From: Pycnopodia helianthoides
Lineage: Eukaryota > Echinodermata > Asteroidea > Forcipulatida > Asteriidae
Direction: 5' to 3'
DNA: 64,000 nucleotides
Assembly: GCA_032158295.1 (NCBI GenBank)
Contig: CM063258.1
Span: 6,900,583 to 6,964,582 of the forward strand
Each line of letters starts with the position of its first letter. Positions within the stretch are counted from its first letter, which is position 1. The translations under genes and the position numbers were made by a program. Under the pieces are notes generated by a model, which searched no databases, was not told where the DNA came from, and saw only the letters and a program-made list of their open reading frames with translations. Below, one piece after another: positions 9,659 through 18,059 of this stretch.

Positions 9659-10463
9659 GCTGTGTTCACATTGGATTCATATTTAACCGAAACCATGGGT
9701 AACATCCAAATGAGTAAATCTTACCAGTGTCCGCACTTGGATTATTTGACGTGGGTAGACTAACCGAGACAATGGTGAAAACAAACCGACTGACTAAATA
9801 TAAACACATGAGGGCGCTGGGCCAGTGACCTTGATCTGGATTCGACAAAGTACATGACCTAGCTTGTAAACAATGGTTGAAGAGAAGCACAGTAAATAGA
9901 AGTATAGAAAAAACGGCGCGAGCAAAGGGATGCAATTTCTGAGTTCTGTACACCGCAGCAACAACACTATGAGTGTGAACATCACCCTTACATGCATGTC
10001 GTAGTTCACTTCCATGTTTCATGTGATCATGGAGCAAGTTCGGGTGGGCGACTAGAGTGACTAGACTTACTAGAAACCATAGAGCACAGGGAGATTGACT
10101 AGCTTGACCATGCACTGGAGCATGGTCGAGCTAGTCAATTTGAGAGCTACGTCACACACTGTCACACTGTTTCTGGTTAGTCTAGTCACTCTAGTCGCCC
10201 ACCAAAACTTGCTCATGGCTGTGCAGCGAAGCGGGAATAGTATTTTATTGCCTGGTTATACCGGGATGACGCATCCGCACTGAACATTTTGGCTCGGTTG
10301 GTTTACCTGGGCAGAAGGTGGCTGGTTGAAACTACCCATTGGACCCGGTTTAGTAACCGTGGTGAAAATTTTCCTGGGGTTGTTCGCACTGGACTTAAAA
10401 ATGGTCAAGTTACCCATTGGCTCGGTTAGGTCAACAACGAAAAAGTCCAATGCGAACACGGCT
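9659..10463. mobile_element. Large foldback element, GTGTTCRCATTGGA ends
   Basis: The left end reads GCTGTGTTCACATTGGATTC followed by TTTAACCGAAACCATGGG. The right end inverted reads AGCCGTGTTCGCATTGGACT followed by an equivalent CCTAACCGAGCCAATGGG. A second inverted pair lies inside, around 10,030-10,205: GGGCGACTAGAGTGACTAGA and TCTAGTCACTCTAGTCGCCC. It is about 805 bp with no transposase. The open frame at 9,666-10,115 on the minus strand lies inside it and is judged fortuitous. Confidence 0.55.
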
Positions 10464-10756
10464 CTAACAAGTCGTCATTGTTTTCACGAAGAGCCAGATT
10501 TGTCAAAAGAGGCGATTGAGGTTTACATTTTACACTGAGCTTAAAACTGAAAATCTGCAATACTAAAGCCACGGTTTGCAGTTCAAGACCTCTCGTATGA
10601 TTTTGTAAAAGTTTAGCCTCTCAGTTGACTGACTAATTTCTTTTCAAATATCGGCTAATTGCCATAGTAATTAGTCAAAGATATGTGTCTCTTCGTGAAA
10701 CCTCAAAAGTGAGATGACCTACTTATACGACCATCTGAATAACAGGAAAGGGACCT

Positions 10757-11295
10757 GCGTGTCAGTGTGTTCTTTCACTGCCTTTTACCTCTGTGGACCA
10801 AGGTTCGAATCCCACCTCAGACCTGGAGCCTCGCATAAAATATCACTGGGTTCTTATACAGCGAAGCGCTCATTTTTTGTTTTTCAAAAGGATAAGCAGA
10901 GCTATGTTTTTGAATTATGAGACCCACTTAATGTAGCACCTTCTAAACGATTACAAGGTGCTGAGGCAAATTCAGCAGCCACTGCCAGAAACACCGAGGC
11001 AAACTCCTTCACTTCGCACGTGGATTGTGTTTTCAGTCCCTACCTGATTGCATGAGTTTGTAGTGACATTCAAACCGAGGACTTAACAACAAAAGGGACA
11101 ATAGGTCCACGTTTGCTATCACAAAGGAAAACAATGGGGTCCACGTTTGTCAGGACAAAGAGTTGAACAAAGGAGGGTCCACGATTGGAGGTCATTACAC
11201 ACTTGTGTGGGTTTCCCCCATTTGGAGTTTTCCCTCCAACATCTAAAACCAAGCATTTCTTTAAAATCTCCTATTCATTGGCACTTTATCTGAAA
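10757..11295 (+). mobile_element. tRNA-derived SINE (ACCTCTGTGGACC type) with internal insertions
   Basis: Head: CTTTTACCTCTGTGGACC, AAGGTTCGAATCCCACCTCA. The tail resumes at about 11,015: GCACGTGGATTGTGTTTTCA, GTCCCTACCTGATTGCATG, then TTCCCTCCAACATCTAAAAC. Extra sequence between these parts, and a segment at about 11,060-11,205 with three GGTCCACG motifs, are taken as insertions. Confidence 0.5.
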
Positions 11296-11339
11296 TAAAT
11301 AAATAAACAGACAATAAATAAACTAACTACACATTACAG

Positions 11340-11552
11340 GGAGTACGGACGCCAAGAGTGACTCGGTCAGCGGAGGCAGTAACCTCACAAACCTGTGCAG
11401 GAGGTTCCTCCAAACCTCACTCATGACTCCTCCAAGAGGCCATACGGAGACCATTGCTGACCGTATCATGTCCATCATGCAGACAATCAAGACGTCTGTT
11501 ACTGGAATACAAGATGTCTACACAGCTAGGAATGAAGCGTTCAACGGCTCAG
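11340..11552 (+). CDS. Helical tail exon (exon h)
   Basis: The acceptor is ACATTACAG|GGAGTA and the donor is GGCTCAG|GTGAGC. The spare G from exon g makes Gly, then STDAKSDSVSGGSNLTNLCR, a central LMTPPRGHTETIADRIMSIM and QTIKTSVTGIQDVYTARNEA, leaving one base. A disordered start is followed by an amphipathic helical region. Both phases agree with the neighbours. I do not recognise a named domain. In a KIF14-type protein it would lie in the C-terminal partner-binding region. Confidence 0.75.
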
Positions 11553-11784
11553 GTGAGCACCGTGCCAAACATTGGATAAATTATGCGCATAGTTTAGCAT
11601 AAATTTAGTAAAACAATTATATTTGCAAAATGTTTCATCATGACTTTTCACCTCCCCCAACAAAAAAAATAAGCACCATTTATTCATTTTGATGACAGTC
11701 TCACATTAAATAATTTTTGATTTTTGTTGTTGTGAAACTGGAGGAGTTGAACTGAGCTATCTAGCCCTTATGTTGGGTAGGTGC

Positions 11785-11890
11785 CAGTCAGAAGCCATGA
11801 TGGCTTCTGACTGGCCACCCTGTCAGAAGCCATGATGGCTTCTGACTGGCCACCCTGTCAGAAGCCATGATGGCTTCTGACTGGCCACCC
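11785..11890. repeat. Three tandem near-perfect hairpins (37-bp unit)
   Basis: Three copies carry arms CCAGTCAGAAGCCAT and ATGGCTTCTGACTGG around a single G (the first arm is shortened at its outer base in the later copies). Units are joined by CCACCCTGT. A related single copy is seen at 14,337 (GGCTTCTGACCGGC). The array sits just 5' of the SINE head at 11,928 and may be an expanded terminal part of that element. Confidence 0.8.
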
Positions 11891-11927
11891 TTGAACAAGA
11901 TATTGACAAAATAGGGAGATCACCAAC

Positions 11928-12030
11928 GTTAGGGGCTAGATAGCTCAGTGGGTAGAGCGCCGGCACATTAATCCGGAGGTTGCAGGTTCAAATCCTGCTC
12001 TAGTCAATTTTCTTTGTTCAACCCAACATT
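11928..12030 (+). mobile_element. tRNA-derived SINE, AGCTCAGTGGGTAGAGCG head
   Basis: It has an excellent tRNA-like 72-bp body: GCTAGATAGCTCAGTGGGTA (box A), CCGGCACATTAATCCGG arm, GGTTCAAATCC (box B), closing with CTCTAGTC. The anticodon loop lacks the usual T at position 33, and the body is followed by the repeated tail TTCTTTGTTCAACCC. A minus-strand copy with the same tail lies at 40,095-40,218 and a decayed copy at 14,398. I therefore call it a SINE, though a tRNA scan is worthwhile. Confidence 0.65.
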
Positions 12031-12114
12031 TTTATTATTCTTATCAGAAGAAGAGACCATCCACGACTTCCTGCTTGTAAACTTTGATTTATTCCCTATT
12101 TTCATGACCTCAAG

Positions 12115-12326
12115 GGGATCTTACCGGCGCCTCGAGTGTTGACAGCTTGCTCCTCCAGGCCACCGCCTCCATGGAACTTCTGAAGAATCTCATCCCCTTG
12201 TGGGATTGCAAGCCTTACCAGAAAAAGAGAAATCAAAAAGTCGAGGATCGGTCGCACCGAGACATTATGGAGCAGCTGATTGATACGACAAGGAAGACGA
12301 CAGGTCATCTGATGAAAGTTTTACAG
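12115..12326 (+). CDS. Helical tail exon (exon i)
   Basis: The acceptor is CCTCAAG|GGGATC and the donor is TTACAG|GTTGGT. With G from exon h it reads G-DLTGASSVDSLLLQATASM, ELLKNLIPLWDCKPYQKKRN, QKVEDRSHRDIMEQLIDTTR, KTTGHLMKVLQ, leaving in phase 0. The two flanking phases and an uninterrupted frame give good support. Leu-rich amphipathic helices suggest a protein-interaction domain. No family signature was identified by eye. Confidence 0.75.
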
Positions 12327-12685
12327 GTTGGTTGGTTCTTCTTGTATTATAATTTTTCAAATTTTCTAACCTTTTCTTCAGAATCTGGTACAATGTCAAT
12401 TGTGCTTCAAGACCTGTGGTCTTGTGAAGATTTTTATGAAATTAAAGCCTTCATATCATCCCTTTCGTGTTTCAACTGAAGACAAAGAGAGTACACTGTT
12501 CAAAACGTCAAGACCAGACCGGCTCTTCTCAGAGCCGACACTCCTCCCCCCAAAAATTTACACAAGGTTACACCTACACGCAAGTTTACTACTTATAATT
12601 ACTTCTCATTTTCCACACAGTGCAAAGCTTCTAACATCACTTTCAACACTCGGTTTATGATGTACTTTTAATTCTGTTTGTTAAG

Positions 12686-12848
12686 GGTTACGAGGGAGAT
12701 ATTGATAGCATGATCGCCGAGGGCACCACCCAGATCCACCAGTGTCTGATCTTCCTCGCCAAGCTCATAGGTGAGGTCTCCATGACGCTGAACCGGGGAG
12801 GACATTGTCATGTTCAGAGAAGAGACCAGTCAAATGGAAGATTGTGCT
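12686..12848 (+). CDS. Helical tail exon with one frame break (exon j)
   Basis: The acceptor is TGTTAAG|GGTTAC. The first frame reads GYEGDIDSMIAEGTTQIHQC, LIFLAKLIGEVSMTLNR. After a one-base shift near 12,794-12,800 it continues EDIVMFREETSQMEDCA to the donor TGTGCT|GTGAGT. A nearer donor, CTCATAG|GTGAGG, would leave phase 1 and put the next exon into an immediate stop. The longer exon with one extra base is therefore preferred, and it gives phase 0 as exon k needs. Confidence 0.6.
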
Positions 12849-12879
12849 GTGAGTAGTTTTTCTTGTTCTCGTCAAGTGT

Positions 12880-12920
12880 GGAGTGTCATGGCCGAGTGAT
12901 CTAGTGCTCTGGGCTTAAAG
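12880..12920 (+). repeat. SINE head fragment
   Basis: GTCATGGCCGAGTGATCTAG matches the head of the SINE at 7,770. Only the first 40 bases remain, ahead of a TTAA MITE. Confidence 0.45.
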
Positions 12921-12972
12921 GGGCACATTGTCTTCGGATTGGGCGCAATTGGGCCATAAAAAGCGTTTGTTT

Positions 12973-13366
12973 TTAAAGGAACATTACAGAATTGGTTTTT
13001 GCTAACAAAACAGTTGCTGGCAGTGTAAGCACTTTATGTAATCCACCATATACATAAACTGACAAACCTGTAGAAGTTTGAGATCGATCGGCCATGTGGG
13101 TCACAAGAAAATAGTGAAAAAAACAATTACACATTTGCATGAAATCATATAGATTCAACAAATGAATAAAACGCTCCCTGAGCGATAAACTCCAATAGGA
13201 AAATTGGTTTATTCATTTCTCATCAAATATGGCATTTCAGACAAAAATATTTCAAGGGATGTTTTCTACTATCATCATCATTAGACCGTGTACGTTTTAT
13301 GTAAATCTGTGATCAAAAGTATATTTTACAAGTTTTTTTCTTACCAATTCTGTAATGTTCCTTTAA
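12973..13366 (+). mobile_element. TTAA-flanked MITE, family 1 copy 3
   Basis: Ends AGGAACATTACAGAATTGG and CCAATTCTGTAATGTTCCT, both next to TTAA. The interior is nearly identical to copy 2, including GAATAAAACGCTC and GACCGTGTACGTTTTATG. It has no ORF. Confidence 0.8.
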
Positions 13367-13680
13367 ATGAACATGGTTGGAAAGATATTTTAAAAGTAGA
13401 ATATAATGATTCACATAAATATCCATCAAAATTGTGTGTTTGTGAAGAAAAATTGTTTACTCCACAAAATCGCGGCCTGTATGTTCCAATTTAGAATTGG
13501 CCAATGGGAATGTTGCTGTACATGTTTAGAATTGGGTATGGATAATGGAGAAGTTGTTGTACCTTTGGAAAACTGTTTACACTGAAAGGTTTCTCCAGGA
13601 TAAATAATACATAAATAAATAAATAAATAAATAAACAAGACCACTAAAGAGAGTAAGTGTTGTTAATGATTGTGTTACAG

Positions 13681-13824
13681 GTGGATCATGAATTGAAGCA
13701 AGGTTTTCTGAACGGTGCGGATGTCTTAATTGATAAGACCCTACAGCGAGGCTTGAATGCCGTGACTAGCTGCGAGGCTGCTCTGCAAGTTACCCTCGGA
13801 CCGGACAGCAGCATCATCTCTCAG
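13681..13824 (+). CDS. Helical tail exon (exon k)
   Basis: The acceptor is TGTTACAG|GTGGAT and the donor is TCTCAG|GTAAGA. It has 48 full codons: VDHELKQGFLNGADVLIDKT, LQRGLNAVTSCEAALQVTLG, PDSSIISQ. It is phase 0 on both sides. It is followed by an intron of about 20.4 kb, the longest in the window. Confidence 0.75.
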
Positions 13825-13825
13825 G

Positions 13826-14215
13826 TAAGACCTTTCCCTGCCTTTCACCTCTGTGGACCCCGGTTCGAAACCCACCTCAGACCCGATCTCGTACGTGGGT
13901 TGGGTTTTCAGTCCCTACCCGTTTTCCCCCAATAGACCGTATTGAATATGACGTCACCATTCCAAAACCTGCCCTACAACATGGCGTCTGTGAGCGTGTT
14001 CGTGTACGTGTGCGTACGTGTGCCGTAGAAATCAAACCGGGAACGCTGCGTGCTGCGTGCTTCATTGATGTACGCGTTTAGACGCGCATACGGTTTGCCC
14101 TACAAGATGGCGACTTTCATAGCAACAAAGGGGTTATTCAATACGGTCTATAGGGGTTTTCCTCCCATCTAAAACTTAACATTTCTTCATTGTCTCCTAT
14201 TCATCCTGTTATTGG
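13826..14215 (+). mobile_element. tRNA-derived SINE interrupted by a MITE
   Basis: SINE head and middle: CCTTTCACCTCTGTGGACCC, CGGTTCGAAACCCACCTCAG, GGGTTTTCAGTCCCTACCC. The SINE resumes at 14,153 with TTTTCCTCCCATCTAAAAC and TTCATTGTCTCCTATTC. The gap is exactly the inverted-repeat element at 13,933-14,152. The SINE starts right after the exon k donor. Confidence 0.65.
13933..14152. mobile_element. MITE with TA flanks, GACCGTATTGAAT ends
   Basis: The left end TA-GACCGTATTGAATATGACG is the inverse of the right end TTATTCAATACGGTC-TA. Inner arms also match in inverted form (GCCCTACAACATGGCG against GCCCTACAAGATGGCG). It is about 215 bp and interrupts a SINE. TA on both sides fits a Tc1/mariner-type target, by inference. 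Confidence 0.65.
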
Positions 14216-14334
14216 TGATTGTGCTGCCGGATTTAAAAAAAAAGTCGCATCCCCTTCTGGTGTTTCCTCTCCTGCCATTTTCTCGGTTGTTTTGTAAACT
14301 TGAGTGTGATCCCTGGTTATACGGGAGTGACAGG

Positions 14335-14470
14335 TTGAATGGCTTCTGACCGGCACCCCCGTACAAAGATCATTTTTATTGACAAAATAGGGAGACCTCC
14401 AACATTAGGGCTAGAGGGCTGAGTTATTAGAGCGCAATGCTCGTTAATCTGCTCAAAGGTTCTGCATGTG
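14335..14470 (+). repeat. Decayed copy of the AGCTCAGT SINE with its 5' extension
   Basis: It carries GGCTTCTGACCGGCACCC, TTGACAAAATAGGGAGACC, AACATTAGGGCTAGAGGGC and TGAGTTATTAGAGCGC. The order matches 11,850-11,990. This shows that the TTGACAAAATAGGGAG segment belongs to the element. Confidence 0.5.
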
Positions 14471-15067
14471 CAACCTTCCTGCTGGCAGATTCTGCATAAA
14501 GCGACTAGGACCGCACCCCAACTTAAGGTTGCCAAACATTCCAAGATTCTCTAACCGTGGCACTTAACCCCACGAACAATAGTCATGCACCAATGCACAC
14601 ACTCCCTCAGTTACCTCATACATATCTTTCCAAATAAGGACTTGCTCACTCAACTGAACTAGTCTGGCTATTTAATGCATAAATTAACTGAATATTCAGG
14701 GGTCTAAAACTGCTAGCCAATCAGAGCGTGCATTTTGTAGCAAACACTAAATGTACTGGTTTAATAAATAAAGAAGGTATATCTACAAAATGAAAACTAC
14801 TAATAAGTACAAAATACAATTCACTTGTGACACCGGAGGTCGTCAAGTTTTCTTTGTTCAACCTGAAATAATTTTCTTTTTTTTACCTAAAAGCTAACCA
14901 TCAAGGAAAAGGAAGACAGCAGTCTTGTTTACATGTCTCTAGTTTTACAATCTTGGTTATGTGTGAGACTTTCAAATCCTCTACAATGTTCATGTAGCAC
15001 CCTGAGTGTTTAAGGTGTCTCGTTTAACCCTCTCGCTACCAAAATTCTTTTGACATCAACAATTCCC

Positions 15068-15346
15068 GGTGCCGAGATCGTTTGAATCCCGGTCATGACA
15101 TTTGTGCCCATGGGCAAGGCACTTTAACCATAATTGCTTTGTAAAAAGTTGAGACGGTAGTGCATTCTGCTCTAACCAGCCAGGCTCCTAGTGGATGATA
15201 CCCATGCCCACATCCTTACGGACTGTAAAGGGGGTAACCCTGTTTCAGCCCCCAGGAGTAGGTGGCAGCGTGCCCCTGGTGTCAGTTGATTTGGGTCAAT
15301 AGCCCAAATCACTTAAGTGTAGCCCTCACCTTGAAGTGGCTGTCCG
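15068..15346 (+). mobile_element. SINE body (5' truncated), direct arm of an inverted pair
   Basis: It matches the body of the SINE at 7,770 from GTTTGAATCCCGGTCATGAC through CTAGTGGATGATACCCATGC, GTAAAGGGGGTAACCC and GATTTGGGTCAATAGCCC. It then carries GGCTGTCCGGTCTTGTGAG, which is inverted at 15,515. Confidence 0.7.
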
Positions 15347-15516
15347 GTCTTGTGAGATTCCGGTCTTGTGAGATGGGCGGTATTTCATTAAATTAAAAAA
15401 CACTTGAAGGTTGAAGTACACATTTTCACACAACAGTAAGCTTGTGATCAAGGGTCAATTTTACAAACTCTATTATTATGATTATTTTTTTTTAACGAAA
15501 CATTGCCCAACTCACA

Positions 15517-15668
15517 AGGCCGGACTGCCACTTCAAGGTGAGGGCTTCACTTAAACGATTTTGGGCTATCGACCCAAATCAACTGTCACCTGGGACACGT
15601 TGCCACCTACTCCTGGGGCTAAAATAGGGTTACCCCTTTCACAGTCCGTAAGGATGCAGGCATGCTTT
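15517..15668 (-). mobile_element. SINE body, inverted arm
   Basis: It is the reverse of the 15,068 element, beginning with CTCACAAGGCCGGACTGCC and running back to CAGTCCGTAAGGATGCAGG. With the 15,068 copy it forms an inverted pair about 170 bp apart within an intron. Confidence 0.7.
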
Positions 15669-16548
15669 CAGATTCATAAGAAAGGCTTTATGCCTAGGCC
15701 ATTAGGTCAGTCCTTGTTCTAAAAGAAAAACAAATTCTACTTTTTTCAAAGGACCCATAATACCTTGCCTGTTCACACCAAAAAGCTAATAGTTGTTGGG
15801 TACAGCGCCCTCATGTGACCAAAGTAGGCCATCCATTTCATGCTGTCCATTGAACTTCCATTTTCGCGTGGAATTTCAGTCATCGATCGAGCGAAGTATT
15901 GTAACTATTTCCACTATTAGCGGAATTCCACAACTGCCAGAGCGCCGCCTAATTGAGCCCGTGAGAACTCAGAAAGCAGAATTGGGGCTCGGGCTCGGAG
16001 TCCGATGAGCATTGGGACAGTGTCCCAGCCAATGTGACTTTAACAGTATGTGACATTTTTGTTTGACTGGTTGCTATTTGGGGCCCCCGCATCGTTGTGT
16101 TTCAGGCTGAATGGCTAAACCCCTCAGGTACTTCAGATCATGGTTAACCCATTTTGGGTTTTTTTAGTTAATAGCTGGAGAAAAAAAAAAAAGGGCCGAG
16201 CCGAAATGAGTAGTTTTTAATGAGACCTCCACCTGTTTCCAAATGGTCATCGTCAGATGAGCAATTAGTTTGGATTCCGTGCCAGATGGGGATGCAATCT
16301 GTCAGACAGAGAAGAACCCGGGGAAAGAAACCACTCAAGAAGTTTTACAAAGTCAACAAAAAAGTACAGCCTGAGATGGTTCTTCTGGTCCACCAGGATG
16401 GTTTTACCTGAAAAGGCCACTTGAGTGGTCATGAAGGAAGGATCGTTCCGGGGGCAGTTCACAATTTCATGTCTTTCGTACAACCAACTTATTAATTTGA
16501 ACCAAGGTGGTGAGCCTAGATAGTCAGGTCTGGTATCAGGGCCTGCTT

Positions 16549-16700
16549 GGAGCATAGAGCTGCTTTAAGCAGAAAGTATTGCTTAACAATTTTCTGCTAA
16601 GCAGAAATCAGCAGGATACCAGTCACAAATTGTAACTGTGACATGGTAGTCTGGCCGGTAACCTTATTCTGGTAAGCCCCTTATTGGAAAATCAGGCTTG
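16549..16700 (-). mobile_element. MITE, CTGCTTAAGCA family, inverted partial copy
   Basis: GAGCTGCTTTAAGCAGAAAG, CAATTTTCTGCTAAGCAGAA, AGGATACCAGTCACAAATTG and GGTAACCTTATTCTGGTAAG follow in the order expected of a reverse copy of the 54,352 element. Confidence 0.6.
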
Positions 16701-18059
16701 ATATTCTTCCTACGTAAGATTTTCAGTTTGTTTTTTTTGCCCTTCGAAAAGTCAGAAAAATTGTGATTAAATACAGTCAACCCTCTTTAAAAACAGCACT
16801 GTTGTTATAAAGAATTTCTGCTTGTAAAGAGTACATTCTGAAGTCCCGAATCTCATTTCTGCTTTGTCTTTCTTTGTTTTGCTGTCCTCTTTATAACAAC
16901 GTTCCTGTTATAAAGAGGTAATTTTGGCCAGTCCCAGCGATCTTGTTACAGAAGAGTCGACTGTAGCCCGAAAAGTACTTTTGTTAAAATGTTTCTACAT
17001 TTTTTTCCGAGGACCAATTACCATGCCTGGAAAATGCATTTCAACTTGCAAAGTCTAGGCCCTATAGAGACATTCTGAAGGGCACTGATGAAACTAATAT
17101 GTAATTACATTCTTGCATGTTTATCTTGTTATTATTTTTGTGAGTTTGCCTGTGGTCCTTTTAACCATCGAACCGCCCAACAAAGACACGGATAGTTCGA
17201 TCCAATTTCTGCCAATTATTGCATTTGATGCTTGATATGGGGCACGGTGGTACCCCTCCCCTCTGTATTGTGTCTTCATTATGAGCTTGGGATCTTAGAA
17301 AATTAGGTATATTGGGGGGTTACTTCTGTACAAGATTAAAATAGTGTGTTAACGTATGGGAACATGGAGGGGGGCGGTGGGAAGTGGGGGGGGGGTGGGG
17401 GGGGGTTACCCTCTGCCCCCCCCATATCGTGCATGGGATAGTCTTTTTTAACACTGCAAATCTTGTTGGACATGAAACAGACATCAGACAGAATTGAGAA
17501 ATAAAACACTGAGTCACTCAATGTAATTGATATTTCCCGCTCTGGTTCCAGTATTTTGCCCCCCCAAAAATGGCCGAAAACCCCTTCATTTTTGTTCGTT
17601 CCGATCGCGGTTCACAGTTCTACAATTCAAATCCCTCCATGTCCTATCTCAGCCATCTCAGGCTAAATTCTCTTAAGAAGGAAATCCCTGTCAAATCCTA
17701 GCAACCTTCAAGAAAGTTGTTCATAAACCCTAACCCCCTTCCCCCCCTCCGCCCCCATATCTAGCTTTGTAGAGTACCTCTTTCCGAAAGCAATGGCATA
17801 GTGACGCAGCAGTGTCTACTTCAATATTGTTGCGTCAGTGCACAAGCATCGTATCTAATCTAAATTTTGCAAAAAAAGTCGTATATCTCGATTTTGCGAA
17901 GACGTTGTGTCTCCCTCAAAAATGCTCTGTGCTGACATGTTAGATCTGGAAGCATTCTCATTTTGTGTGTACATCCGAGCTATAAAAGTGTGGTACAACA
18001 TTTTGACAGTTTCAAACTTGCACGTAATGTAAGTGCTATTGTAGGAGATACAATGTTTT

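Noticed and set aside
9666..10115. 149-codon minus-strand open frame
   Set aside because: It lies inside the foldback element and includes its inverted arms; no transposase motif is visible.
11928..12005. Functional tRNA gene
   Set aside because: The tRNA-like body is followed by a tail shared with another copy at 40,095, and the anticodon loop lacks T33; a SINE is more likely.
12771..12779. Donor CTCATAG|GTGAGG ending exon j early
   Set aside because: It would leave phase 1, giving an immediate stop in exon k.
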